Below are positions 26,286 to 35,118 of a DNA stretch of 64,000 nt, piece after piece. The notes under the pieces were generated by a model. The model searched no databases and was not told the DNA's origin. It worked only from the letters and a program-made list of their open reading frames with translations. This DNA comes from Caballeronia glebae. Its GTDB lineage: Bacteria > Pseudomonadota > Gammaproteobacteria > Burkholderiales > Burkholderiaceae. A program made the position numbers and the translations under genes. Within the stretch, counting starts at the first letter, position 1. Each line of letters begins with the position of its first letter. The stretch spans positions 47,629-111,628 of the forward strand of contig NZ_FCOJ02000021.1 of assembly GCF_001545035.1 (NCBI RefSeq). The letters run 5' to 3'.

Positions 26286-27311
26286 TCATTGCTTCTGTTC
26301 AGAAGTCCAACGAGCAACCGTCGTTTTCGAAACCGCTAAATCCGCGGCGATCTCACGAAGCGACCTTCCAGCTGCGGCCATTCGTTTGGCTATTGCGCGC
26401 TTCTCCTTGCTGTCAGCCCAGCGTGCTTTGGACCGACCCGGATCAGGGTCGGTGTTGCGCTTGAAACGTACGGTCATCATCGCCACCTGGACCAGTGCTG
26501 CTATCTCCTTAGTACTAGTCATCAGCTCTTCGGTCTCACTTAGCGGAACCTTGAACTCAAAGACCATTGACGTCTTTTCTCGGCGAACTACCAATTCCAC
26601 TCCCTGCTCCGGCCGCACATCGAGCAGCTTCGCCAAAATCTCATCGGTTGTTCTACGGCGAGGTGCGCTCAAGATTTCTTTCGCACGAGCAGTCAGCTCG
26701 CTTTCGCCAATAGCATTTCGAATTTTTACGAGGATAGCGCCGAGGTCGTATGTGAGGCGTTTCAGCTCAAAGAGTTGTAACACCTCGGCTGGTAGCTCTG
26801 AGATGGCGATCGCTTTTTGCAGAACCGTCCGGTCCCACGTCGGACACGCGGCGACGGCAGTGGTCGTCGACGTCCATCGTCCCTCCTCAATTCCTCGCTT
26901 GTATTCGGCGGCAAGTGTCAACGGCGCAATCGCGCGAAAGCGTCGTTGGGGCGACCGAGCATCCCGTCCGTCAAGAAGATTGATGATTTCGGACCAATGC
27001 AGTCCTAGCGGATCAATTTCTATCGCACGCTGACTGAGGACGTCGGCACCGTGCTTTCTAACTATTCCTGCAAGGTGTCGAGCCGTCTCGTGCCAAATTC
27101 CGGCCGTTTCAAACAATGCCAATACAGGGGGAGGCAGCTTCGAAACATTAATGGCGCGACTCAGTGCTGCCGCAGTCACCTTCGGAGTGAACCGGGCGAA
27201 TGCAGTGACCGCTTCGCGGCGATTTGTCCATGAGGTGCCAAGGCCTGAGTGGTAGAGCTCAGCAAGTGCGAGAGGATCGCGAGATATCGGTGTGCCAGCG
27301 AGTGCGGTCAT
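26286..27311 (-). CDS. ParB-like plasmid DNA-binding protein with duplicated central domain
   Basis: A 341-aa protein downstream of parB on the same strand. Two similar blocks, about residues 10-100 and 125-210, each contain a helix-turn-helix pattern followed by a short motif (VSKLPPPVLALFETAGI and ISELPAEVLQLFELKRL) like the KorB/ParB central domain. The C-terminus carries a third helix-turn-helix of resolvase type (SLREIAADLAVSKTTVARW). The ParB N-terminal CTP-binding box is absent, so it is not a canonical partition protein. A role in partition-complex regulation or transcriptional control is inferred. Confidence 0.6.
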   Translation of the reverse strand: MTALAGTPISRDPLALAELYHSGLGTSWTNRREAVTAFARFTPKVTAAALSRAINVSKLPPPVLALFETAGIWHETARHLAGIVRKHGADVLSQRAIEIDPLGLHWSEIINLLDGRDARSPQRRFRAIAPLTLAAEYKRGIEEGRWTSTTTAVAACPTWDRTVLQKAIAISELPAEVLQLFELKRLTYDLGAILVKIRNAIGESELTARAKEILSAPRRRTTDEILAKLLDVRPEQGVELVVRREKTSMVFEFKVPLSETEELMTSTKEIAALVQVAMMTVRFKRNTDPDPGRSKARWADSKEKRAIAKRMAAAGRSLREIAADLAVSKTTVARWTSEQKQ

Positions 27312-27614
27312 TTGTTTCTTGTCCCGTTGTCACGGCGATTATCTGATGTGGCAGCGCAGCGCAAAACGGCGAAAGGCGGTGAATTCGTTGTTCTTTTCGG
27401 CCTTTGTGTAAACCGAATGGGGTCCGTCCTACCGGCCAGAATCTTGCGTTTCTTCACTCACGCATCGGCCGCGTCGGCTCTGCTGCCGCCCCCGTCGTCC
27501 AGCACTCAGCGTTGAATTGGCGAGCGGACTTTTTGGATGTCTACCTCAGCTGGCGGTGAGGAACAAGACGCCTCATCGTCGGGCGACTTCCACGCCTCTG
27601 CGCACCTCAAATCA
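27312..27614. other. Non-coding gap between the ParB-like gene and parB
   Basis: About 300 bases with no convincing gene; it presumably holds the promoter of the downstream ParB-like gene. No CTACCACGTGGTAG site is present here. Confidence 0.4.
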
Positions 27615-28622
27615 TTACACCGAGGCCTCGCCGTCAAGCTCGCGGGTCCAACTTTCGATAAGCTGTTTCATGCGCTCAGCTAGCATCTGTTGAGATTCGC
27701 CATCGACGCCTTGGAGACTAAGTTCTGTCCTTCCGTCGGCGAACAACTTCAATTCCCCAAGAGGACCACCATCACGCCGCTTGAATTGAACTCGCGATTG
27801 GTAATGAACACGCCTCGAACCTGCCCGGCGCGTCGGTGCTTCTGCGGAAGCAGCTTGTTCAAGCCGTCTCACGCTCGCTCGGCCTTCCAAGATCTCTTGA
27901 AGCCAATGTTCGGCTACGGCCTGCCCTCCTCGCTCGAGAATGAGCTTGAGGTTGTACGCATGGGCAAGACCGACAGTAGCCGAAGATTGAGCCATCCGGC
28001 TTAAGAACGAGGGAGGTAGACTGTTAAGAAGTATCACCTTGTTCACGTGTGTCGGCGCTTCATTCACGGCCGCGGCAAGCTCTGAGTAATCTCGGTAAAT
28101 GCCTTGTTCGAGAAGGCGGCTCCACGCGACTGCGTCGTCGAAAACCGTTTGCGCGTCGCGCTCTTTGTTCGCCTTGTATGCTCGAAGATAAAGCGCCTTG
28201 TTTTCCAGGCGCTCTTCGTGCAACTCCGCGTCGATGTATTCTGCGCCGCGTGATTTTGCTGCGCGTACCCGCCGTTCGCCGTCGATAATCACCCATTTTC
28301 CGGGAAACTCCGAAAGCCGAGTTACCTTAATAGGCTCAAGTTGTCCGTCTACTTCTAGGCTACGAGCCAAGCCATCAATCGTCTCGGCGCTATAAAAAGT
28401 TCGAGGGTTGTACGGGTTCGAAACCGTATCTGCAATTTTGATTTTTTGCCTCGGGACTGTTGTCGCCACGTCATCGCCGTGAAACGGCGGCACACCGACA
28501 ACCGTTGCGGCCTCCCTCAGCGCAGTCTCGGCGACTGCATTCTTCTGCAGGCGCGCCTCCGCAGATTGACGTTCCAAAGCCATGCCGGCTCTGACCCGGC
28601 TAGTTAGGTTTAACTTAGCCAT
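27615..28622 (-). CDS. parB: ParB family plasmid partition protein
   Basis: A 335-aa ParB. The N-terminal domain has NPYNPRTFYSAETIDGLARS, then the CTP-binding box DGERRVRAAKSRG (GERR variant). A helix-turn-helix region follows (YSELAAAVNEAPTHVNKVIL with LNSLPPSF), then a linker and a C-terminal dimerisation domain. It should bind parS and spread along DNA as a CTP-dependent clamp, with ParA segregating the complexes. It overlaps parA by eight bases. Likely targets are the CTACCACGTGGTAG palindromes upstream of parA. Confidence 0.92.
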   Translation of the reverse strand: MAKLNLTSRVRAGMALERQSAEARLQKNAVAETALREAATVVGVPPFHGDDVATTVPRQKIKIADTVSNPYNPRTFYSAETIDGLARSLEVDGQLEPIKVTRLSEFPGKWVIIDGERRVRAAKSRGAEYIDAELHEERLENKALYLRAYKANKERDAQTVFDDAVAWSRLLEQGIYRDYSELAAAVNEAPTHVNKVILLNSLPPSFLSRMAQSSATVGLAHAYNLKLILERGGQAVAEHWLQEILEGRASVRRLEQAASAEAPTRRAGSRRVHYQSRVQFKRRDGGPLGELKLFADGRTELSLQGVDGESQQMLAERMKQLIESWTRELDGEASV

Positions 28623-29310
28623 GCGACACCTCTGCAGTCTCTTCCTCGCTGTTTAACAACTCCACGAGTTCGTCGAAGAGAGCGTTTATTTCCTCTTTGG
28701 CCGGCTTCACGCCGCGAATCCCGCGGACATCAAAAACGGTCCGTCCTAGTGCCGCCGCCTGCGGATAGACCTCTCGCTGCCGTACAGCGGTTCGTAGGAG
28801 CAACACATTGCTTTCCCGTAACACCTCGCTCATCTGCTTGTGTAGAACAGTTTTCGAATTTGTTTTACTGACCAAAATTGCAAATTTGCCGGCTTTGTTA
28901 TGGATCCGTGTCCGCTCAATCAGTGCCATCATCCCTTCGCTACTCCAAAGGTCGAGAGGCGACGCATTGGTCGGAACTATGGTTGCGTCGGCAACTGCTA
29001 GGACGCGACCGGTTGTTAGGTCGTCGATGTTCGGGGGACAGTCGACAAGAACGACGTCGTAGTCGTCCGCCAATCGCCCGATCTCATTGCCGATGTTCTT
29101 TTCAAGTTTGCGGACCGCCCCCACGCGGAAAGGGAGCGGCTTTTCGGGATCTGCAGTCGCAGCCCAACTCATGCACGACTGCTGTCCATCCGCGTCGGCA
29201 ACAAAAACACGATAGCCCGAGGCGGAAAAGGCTCCAGCTAGGTTCATCGTTGTTGTTGTTTTTCCCACCCCGCCCTTCTGATTCGCGACTGCGATTACGA
29301 GTCCCATCAT
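28615..29310 (-). CDS. parA: ParA family partition ATPase
   Basis: A 231-aa deviant Walker ATPase. The motif NQKGGVGKTTTTMNLA (about residues 9-24) has the signature lysine, with VFVADADGQQS as the A' box and VVLVDCPPNID as Walker B. It lacks an N-terminal helix-turn-helix, so it is the small (type Ib-like) class, although here the partner is a full ParB. It drives plasmid segregation on the nucleoid. Expression is probably controlled from the palindrome-rich region immediately upstream. Confidence 0.93.
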   Translation of the reverse strand: MMGLVIAVANQKGGVGKTTTTMNLAGAFSASGYRVFVADADGQQSCMSWAATADPEKPLPFRVGAVRKLEKNIGNEIGRLADDYDVVLVDCPPNIDDLTTGRVLAVADATIVPTNASPLDLWSSEGMMALIERTRIHNKAGKFAILVSKTNSKTVLHKQMSEVLRESNVLLLRTAVRQREVYPQAAALGRTVFDVRGIRGVKPAKEEINALFDELVELLNSEEETAEVSHG

Positions 29311-29423
29311 CGGCTCCGGTATATGCCTAAAGATTTTCTTGCGATTCTACAAGCAAGCGCGGTGAGAATCTAGAAATTACTTTAGGTTCCGAGCCCCCTT
29401 ACCAGGTTACTGCGGAATTGGCA

Positions 29424-29437
29424 CTACCACGTGGTAG
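29424..29437. repeat. parS-like palindrome CTACCACGTGGTAG (parA-proximal)
   Basis: An isolated perfect 14-bp palindrome about 115 bases upstream of the parA start, identical to the copies in the 29712-29858 cluster. It is probably a ParB-binding site near the par promoter. Confidence 0.65.
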
Positions 29438-29711
29438 CGATCGATCGAACCGGCTCGTCGTTAACATGCCCTCGCCGTAGGACTAGTCATCCCTATCCGT
29501 TACACCCCCGGCCGCAACCGCGGGGCACTTAGTCGCCTTACCGCCGGCTTGATGCGCGCCAGTGTCGGCCGTCGACGGACGACCGATTCAATCTATCCAT
29601 CGTAGGAATTGGTCCCAATACGGTGTCAGCGCCTACTTCGCGTGCGAGATATGGAATCGCACTACCATAAGCGTGGGCGACTGCTGCGGCGAGGGATCCA
29701 AGAGGTTGCAT

Positions 29712-29858
29712 CTACCACGTGGTAGGCACGAACCGTCGCCCATGAGTCTGCGTGGCTACCACGTGCCGTGCACCGTCGCCCATGAGTCTGCGTGGCTACC
29801 ACGTGGTAGTGCGTACACAAGCCGTCGCCGTTGAGTCTGCGTGGCTACCACGTGGTAG
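29712..29858. repeat. parS-like array of CTACCACGTGGTAG palindromes
   Basis: Perfect copies occur at 29712-29725, 29796-29809 and 29845-29858, and a partial copy (CTACCACGTG) at 29756-29765. The last three are each preceded by a direct repeat, CGTCGCCCATGAGTCTGCGTGG or a close variant, giving units of 40 and 49 bases. The location between parA and the rep gene and the symmetry fit a centromere bound by ParB. A CRISPR is excluded because the units are palindromic and nearly contiguous. Confidence 0.7.
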
Positions 29859-30013
29859 TGAAGTAACCCGGCCCGCGCCGCAGTCGCTGGTCGCTACATT
29901 GCCGCCATTGCCGCACGAACAGCAAAGGCTTTGAGACCGTGCGGACCTTGGAAGATATCACCCAAGGTAGCGGTGAGGGGGCTTCCAGACGAAGAAATGG
30001 GCGTTAGCGCGTT

Positions 30014-30027
30014 TTACCGCGCGGTAG
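30014..30027. repeat. Degenerate parS-like palindrome TTACCGCGCGGTAG
   Basis: The outer half-sites TACC/GGTA match the parS-like consensus, while the central ACGT is replaced by GCGC. It lies in the same intergenic region 150 bases beyond the array and may be a weak or decayed site. Confidence 0.4.
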
Positions 30028-30228
30028 TGAGGGATGAGGCCGCAACGCACATGTGTAACGACGAAAGCGCGTCCGGTTATGTGCGCCCGAGACGTTTTGA
30101 TAGCGGATACTGGAGTGGTGAGCCGTGATTGGGGTAAGAGACGTTCGAGGCGTATCCGCTTGTCACGAACGGACCCACATGGATCCCGGCTGAGAAGATT
30201 TGACAAATTATATTATTATCGGAAACAC

Positions 30229-31740
30229 TTAAATTACTGCTAACCGATTGAGATAATCGGCAAAGCTCGCCCTTGCAAGCGGGTGGGTGACGTCGGGCCT
30301 GCTCCCGGACGACAGTTTTCGAGCTTGTCGGAAATGCTTTCCTTCCGGAGAGCTCAGGAAGCCGTCCCACAGTTCCTGGCGGCTGCCTTCCGGAAGTTGT
30401 GCCCAATACTCATCCATCCGATTGGTCTGATGCTTCCGGGCTGCGGTCCGTCGCTGCTCCAACTCCCGCTCACGGCGTTGACTATCTTCTAACAGCGCCG
30501 CCTGCTGCCGCTTTTCTCTGAACAGTGAGAGTTCGGCCTTCTCCGAATTCGTTAGTAGATAACGATCCTCTTCGTCTCGCAGGGCACTTTTAAACAAGGA
30601 GAACCAATTTTTAACGGGGTTTTTCTGTCTGTTGAGAACGTAGCGATACAACAAGACATCAGATATCGCTTCGATCCGTTCTATAGGGAAAGCTTCTGCA
30701 ATCTCTTTAATCTGCTTCTGATTGAGGCCGAACTCTTCCCGAAGTTCTTTGTACCGGCCCGGGTCAAGGTAGGCACTCTCAGACAATAGTTTGCTGTTGG
30801 GATTTTGAACTATGACGAAGTTAAGTGAAGTGACGAATCGCTTTTCTCGGCCATATCGCACCGAGGCGAAAATGTCGCCCAGCGACTCGAGTTCCACTAG
30901 TGCCGGTTGTATCACTCTCATACTCAGACGTTTGAACTCCGTATACTCCTCTTGGCCAACGCCCATTCGCTCTCTGAATTCGTCGAGCGTCATGTAACCG
31001 GTCTCTCCTCGCCACAGGTTCTCTCGCAACAACTCATATAGGTTCAGGGTGTATTTGCTTTTGAATCGCGCGTTCATCCTCATGGAGACGTGATGGTATC
31101 GATCCGGCGCGGCGTAGAGCCTGCATAGGAACGCCGGAATCTTGTAGTGTAGGGTCGTCCCTTCGATTAGAACATCCTGAATCATCTGTGTTGAGAACCA
31201 TCGATTACCATCCGGGATCTGCATAAGCGCTTGCTGCATCTCTGACAGTGACGCTTTCAAGTAGGCGTAGTCGTTCACGTTGTGGTCCACTAACCACGAT
31301 AGATAATCAAGCGAGACCGAGAAGACCTGCTGCGTCGACATTGTCGGACGTGCGACGAAAATGAGAGCGTTATGCAACTTGCTCTGCAGAAGCTTTAGCG
31401 GGTTTATAAACCGTACTCGCTGGCTGACTTTCTTCAGAAGGAGTTCTTCTTTTACTTGGGTAACCGGGATCCCTTCCCTGAAGAGATCGAGACTCTGCTG
31501 GTAGTTTCTCTTGCCCTCTGATTCGTTGCTCAAATAAAGCCGCGCCATGTCCGTAGAAGATAGCCTCTCAAGAAGCGCAGCCTCGTCTTCTTCAGTGAGA
31601 ACCTCCACGGCATCGCTGCCGAGCTCGGCAATTGACGCGGTTGTCGACTCCTCCCGTGTAGCAAGGTGGGAAGCGCCTGACGTCGCTGCAGCGACCGGGA
31701 GCAAGAGTTGGCTTTCGATTTTTCTGTTCCTGACGCCCAT
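30229..31740 (-). CDS. Plasmid replication initiator, Rep_3 superfamily
   Basis: A 503-aa initiator from MGVRNRKIES; GGAGG lies four bases upstream of this ATG, so the longer frame to 31893 (which would run into the first iterons) is rejected. The tandem winged-helix Rep_3 region includes MNARFKSKYTLNLYELLREN, MTLDEFRERMGV, YTEFKRLSMRVIQPALVELE and ESLGDIFASVRYGREKRF. The C-terminal 150 residues are charged and helical. It should bind the iterons at 31801-32601 and open the origin; the promoter probably lies within the iterons, giving autoregulation. Confidence 0.88.
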   Translation of the reverse strand: MGVRNRKIESQLLLPVAAATSGASHLATREESTTASIAELGSDAVEVLTEEDEAALLERLSSTDMARLYLSNESEGKRNYQQSLDLFREGIPVTQVKEELLLKKVSQRVRFINPLKLLQSKLHNALIFVARPTMSTQQVFSVSLDYLSWLVDHNVNDYAYLKASLSEMQQALMQIPDGNRWFSTQMIQDVLIEGTTLHYKIPAFLCRLYAAPDRYHHVSMRMNARFKSKYTLNLYELLRENLWRGETGYMTLDEFRERMGVGQEEYTEFKRLSMRVIQPALVELESLGDIFASVRYGREKRFVTSLNFVIVQNPNSKLLSESAYLDPGRYKELREEFGLNQKQIKEIAEAFPIERIEAISDVLLYRYVLNRQKNPVKNWFSLFKSALRDEEDRYLLTNSEKAELSLFREKRQQAALLEDSQRRERELEQRRTAARKHQTNRMDEYWAQLPEGSRQELWDGFLSSPEGKHFRQARKLSSGSRPDVTHPLARASFADYLNRLAVI

Positions 31741-31800
31741 ACTCCCTCCAACGATGTAGGCGCTACTATGACCGTCTCCAAGCCCCATGTCAAAAAAGGT

Positions 31801-32601
31801 ATGTAGTCTTGTCGCGCCGGTCACCAATAAATGTAGTCTTGAGGGCGAAGTTATGCGGGTATCGACGGTCGCAACGACCAGGGATGCGCCCATAAAAGTA
31901 GTCTTGAGTATGTTGCGTTACCACAACGCGCGACGGCCAAGGCAAAAACAAGCCCCAGTCAGCGGGGGAACCCTCGGTTCTTTGACAGTGCGAGGCAATG
32001 AAGACCACATTTGCCGTGGCGAAAGACGGAACATGAGCCTATTTACTACTCAACGCCGGACCGGACCACCGTGAAGACTACATTTATTTGGCGCATTGAC
32101 TGACTACGCTTAGGAAATCGAGCTTCCAACTGGCGTAACAGCCCATAATGGATGCGCAGGGGCACTAACCACCAGTGAAGACTACATCTATAGGGGCCTC
32201 CTGAGGAAAGGGGCCCGATAGATGTAGTCTTTTCGCAGAATTTTGCGGATAGGCGGTGGTAGCACCCCGAGACATGTAGTCTTGGAAGGATCGGCTAAGT
32301 CGGGTTCGTCGAGCACCAGAAGGTGTCGAAGCCTCAACTTGTGCCTTCAATGGGCTGGTGCCGATCTTTCCGGGGTCGATCTGATCTCTAAGTATCAATC
32401 AAATCTCATCTGTTAACGTCGCCTAAACCCTTGATTCTTAAGCTCGTTTAAGCTCATAGGACTACATTTCTAGTGGGGATAACCCAAAGAACTGTAGTCT
32501 TTGCGGTTCAGGACTACTTTTGTCGGGAGCCGCAAGACTACCTTTGTGGTGGTTTAAGGCTACGTATGTCGGTGAAAGACTACGCCTATAGGTGTAGTCC
32601 T
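31801..32601. repeat. oriV: Plasmid origin with about 16 iterons (AAGACTACAT / ATGTAGTCTT)
   Basis: A ten-base motif recurs in both orientations. ATGTAGTCTT-type copies are at 31801, 31831, 31896, 32222, 32274, 32492 and 32592; AAGACTACAT-type copies are at 32001, 32075, 32178, 32458, 32510, 32534, 32556 and 32576, with one to three mismatches in the outer ones. The array starts 60 bases upstream of the Rep start. AT-rich DNA near 32380-32460 could be the unwinding element. Mixed orientation and irregular spacing distinguish it from a CRISPR. Confidence 0.8.
32474..32482 (-). promoter_or_regulatory. Candidate DnaA box
   Basis: The minus strand reads TTATCCCCA, one mismatch from the DnaA box TTATCCACA. 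It lies inside the iteron field beside the AT-rich segment, where a host DnaA site is expected in iteron plasmids. Confidence 0.4.
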
Positions 32602-33348
32602 CAGCCACGCTAGGCGTTGGTTCGGAATTGTGTCTCCGCACCGATCGACGACATGGCTTGTATGCGTCGGCGTTGGACCACACGAGCCTTTATCCCTGAA
32701 CGAGTGTTACGGCGTGGTCGCCCCCGAGGGTTGGAAGTTGCGTTCATCGGCGCGATCGGGTCCACATGCGATGGGTACTCTCGAGGGGCCCACCGGCACG
32801 GAACCGCCGGACGCACCCCGATCAACAACAACTCCAAAGCGAGTTAGAAACCAGTCACCGACGTGACTGCTCGATGCCCTCCTGCGCAGATAGCTACTGA
32901 TGTCGCCTTCGTCGGCCCAGAAGAGGGGCGACCTTCAAAAGAGAAAGATCGAAAGATCAAACGGAACAAGTGCGAGCCTTGGCAGGCAGTCCTTTGCTGG
33001 GCCTGACGGCGACATCTGGACGATCGAGGAGCACGGCGTGCTACGAATCGACGCCGCCGGGCAAAGAAGTTCCAGCCCGTTTAATCAGGTACGTGCGGTT
33101 GTTTCAGCAATACTCGAACAACGGATGCCTACCGTCCGGCCCGGCGCCGACAGGAACGTTAGCCTCCGCGATGGTGTTTGACTCAACCGCCTTCGACGCA
33201 CACCTTGGCACGGGAGGTTCTTGGCTCACTAAGACAAGGGCTCAAACGAGTCCGTGGACGATGAGAGACGCTCTCCGGAGAGTGTCCCGTTTTCGCCGTG
33301 CCCAACGTCACGTCCTTGTATTTAAAGGAAAAAGACGTTGTTACAAAA
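32602..33348. other. Gap between origin and transfer operon
   Basis: About 750 bases without a well-supported gene. A plus-strand frame at 32900-33181 contains a protein-like stretch (GDIWTIEEHGVLRIDAAGQ) but lacks a ribosome-binding site and may be a remnant. No nick-site-like sequence was recognised. Confidence 0.35.
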
Positions 33349-33390
33349 CGTGCCGAATATGCACATCCCCCTTATTCGGCACGCTTTTCG
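33349..33390 (+). terminator. Rho-independent terminator before the transfer operon
   Basis: CGTGCCGAATA and TATTCGGCACG form a perfect 11-bp stem around a 13-base loop, followed by CTTTTCGTATT. It insulates the downstream operon from transcription entering from the origin side. Confidence 0.75.
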
Positions 33391-33536
33391 TATTATGAAA
33401 TGCCGCCCATCATGGCAACCGCGCGTTGGTTCTGATGTGCGCTAGACCATGGAAATGGCGCACGAAATTAGCCTTCTTTCGAAAAAACGGAGGACGCTCG
33501 TGCTGTTTCAATGGTGACCATTCATAAAGGGTTGCC

Positions 33537-34241
33537 ATGCGTCTTTTTAAAAACAAGCGTCGGGCCGTGCTGTCTACGGCTCCTGGCATGTACGCGGAGG
33601 AAGATCCGAGCCAAGTTATCTTCGAGACAAGCACGAAGCTAAAGCTCGAGGCTAACCGCTGGATGCTGATTTCGTTCGGCCTTGCCGTGATTGCCATCGG
33701 CGCGGTATGGACGCGGCAACCTGCGCCTTCGGTCACTCGCGTTGTGGGCGTGTCTGCCGATACCGGCGGGCACCCGATCGTGACCGAGCTCGTCGCCTAC
33801 AAGCCCGACTCGCAAGCTGTGCGCACGACGGTCAAGGACATGGCCGTTCGTTGGTTCACGATCGAGCCGGTGCTGTCGGACCGCCTCGAGACTTCGCGCA
33901 TGACCGCCAACATCAACGCGGTGAAGGCACAGATGATCGGCGCAGCAGCCGGTCAGTTCCGCGACTGGCTGAAGGCCGACACACCGTTCCAGCAGATCAC
34001 GGCAAACCAGAAACTGATCCGCGAAGTCGACGTGCGCAACATCGCGCTGCTCGAAGACTCAACTGTACTCGTCGAATTCACGACGACGACCTCGCAGGCT
34101 GGCGCCACGGGCAAGCCGGACGTGAAGTCGTACGCGCTGACGTTGCGCTATCAAATCGTCGCGCCCACTGCTGAGCAGGCGCTGACGACGAACCCGTTCG
34201 GCATCTTCATTCCGTTCTTCCGCCTTGAGCGGACCGCATAA
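33537..34241 (+). CDS. VirB8/TrbF-family inner-membrane T4SS protein
   Basis: A 234-aa bitopic protein with a short cytoplasmic N-terminus, one membrane helix at about residues 43-60 (WMLISFGLAVIAIGAVW) and a periplasmic domain of VirB8/TrbF type (AVRTTVKDMAVRWFTIEPVL ... SYALTLRYQIV). It should nucleate assembly of the secretion complex at the inner membrane. It is the first gene of a continuous plus-strand operon; the VirB9- and VirB10-like genes follow directly. An AAGGG ribosome-binding site precedes the ATG. Confidence 0.8.
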   Translation: MRLFKNKRRAVLSTAPGMYAEEDPSQVIFETSTKLKLEANRWMLISFGLAVIAIGAVWTRQPAPSVTRVVGVSADTGGHPIVTELVAYKPDSQAVRTTVKDMAVRWFTIEPVLSDRLETSRMTANINAVKAQMIGAAAGQFRDWLKADTPFQQITANQKLIREVDVRNIALLEDSTVLVEFTTTTSQAGATGKPDVKSYALTLRYQIVAPTAEQALTTNPFGIFIPFFRLERTA

Positions 34242-34243
34242 GC

Positions 34244-35116
34244 ATGACCGCAACCATTCTCAACAAACGGCCGGTCATCGGCATGTGCCTTCTCGCTGTG
34301 TGCGCAGCGTTCCTCACGCAACCGGCTCTAGCTAAGAAAGCCAGCGGCGACTCGGCGTTCAATGCCGCGATGGTTGCTGGCGACCCCATGAGCCCGATCA
34401 ATCCGTTCAACGGCGGCGCTGATCCTTTGACGATGCCGGGCGATGCGCGCATCGGCGTCTTCCCGTACAGCCGCGACCAGATCTACCGCGTGCTGACCGC
34501 ACCGCTCAAGCTGACGACGATCGAACTGGAAAAGGGCGAGAAGCTGATTGCTGACCCCGCGATGGGCGACAGCGTCCAGTGGGAAATCGACGACGACAAG
34601 ATGAACCACGTCTTCATCAAGCCGCACAAGGCCGATCTAGTCAACACGCTGCATCTGACGACGAATCTGCGCGAGTACGACTTCACGCTTATCGCGTCGC
34701 CGGCGGGCGGGATGTTCTATCAGACGGTGCGCTTCCAATACCCGCGCGCGCCGATGGCTCGCGTCAGCGCACGCGACGACGCGACGGCGACTGGCAGTCG
34801 CGGCGGTGCCGATTCTGGAAGCATCGGTGTGGCGCCGGACAAGCTGAACTGGGACTACAGTGTCGATGGCCGCGCCGAGTTCACGCCCGAGACAGTCTTC
34901 GACGACGGCCATGCGGTCTGGATGCGCATGCCTGCCAAAGCGCAGGAGTGGCCGGTTCCGTTCATTCTTGACCACGGCGACCGTGTCGTCGCGAACTTCA
35001 TTCGCCGCGGAGACTTCCTCGTCCTGCAGCGTCTCGCCGACGAGATCGTCCTGCGTTCTGGCAAGGATGAGGTCACGGTGACGCGCGGTCGCCGCCGCCT
35101 CTTCGGGGTGTTCTGA
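34244..35116 (+). CDS. VirB9/TrbG-family T4SS core protein
   Basis: A 290-aa exported protein with a signal peptide ending QPALA. The mature N-terminal domain has DARIGVFPYSRDQIYRVLT and the C-terminal part has KLNWDYSVDGRAEFTPETVF, then VWMRMPAKAQEWPVPF and RGDFLVLQRLADEIVLRSG, the VirB9/TrbG/CagX layout. It should form the periplasmic/outer-membrane core ring with the VirB10-like protein. It starts three bases after the VirB8-like stop. Confidence 0.87.
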   Translation: MTATILNKRPVIGMCLLAVCAAFLTQPALAKKASGDSAFNAAMVAGDPMSPINPFNGGADPLTMPGDARIGVFPYSRDQIYRVLTAPLKLTTIELEKGEKLIADPAMGDSVQWEIDDDKMNHVFIKPHKADLVNTLHLTTNLREYDFTLIASPAGGMFYQTVRFQYPRAPMARVSARDDATATGSRGGADSGSIGVAPDKLNWDYSVDGRAEFTPETVFDDGHAVWMRMPAKAQEWPVPFILDHGDRVVANFIRRGDFLVLQRLADEIVLRSGKDEVTVTRGRRRLFGVF

Positions 35117-35118
35117 TC

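Noticed and set aside
29712..29858. CRISPR array
   Set aside because: The repeats are palindromic, few, and the intervening sequence is itself repeated rather than unique spacers.
31801..32601. CRISPR or transposon repeats
   Set aside because: Copies are only ten bases, occur in both orientations with irregular spacing, and lie next to a Rep_3 initiator, which fits iterons.
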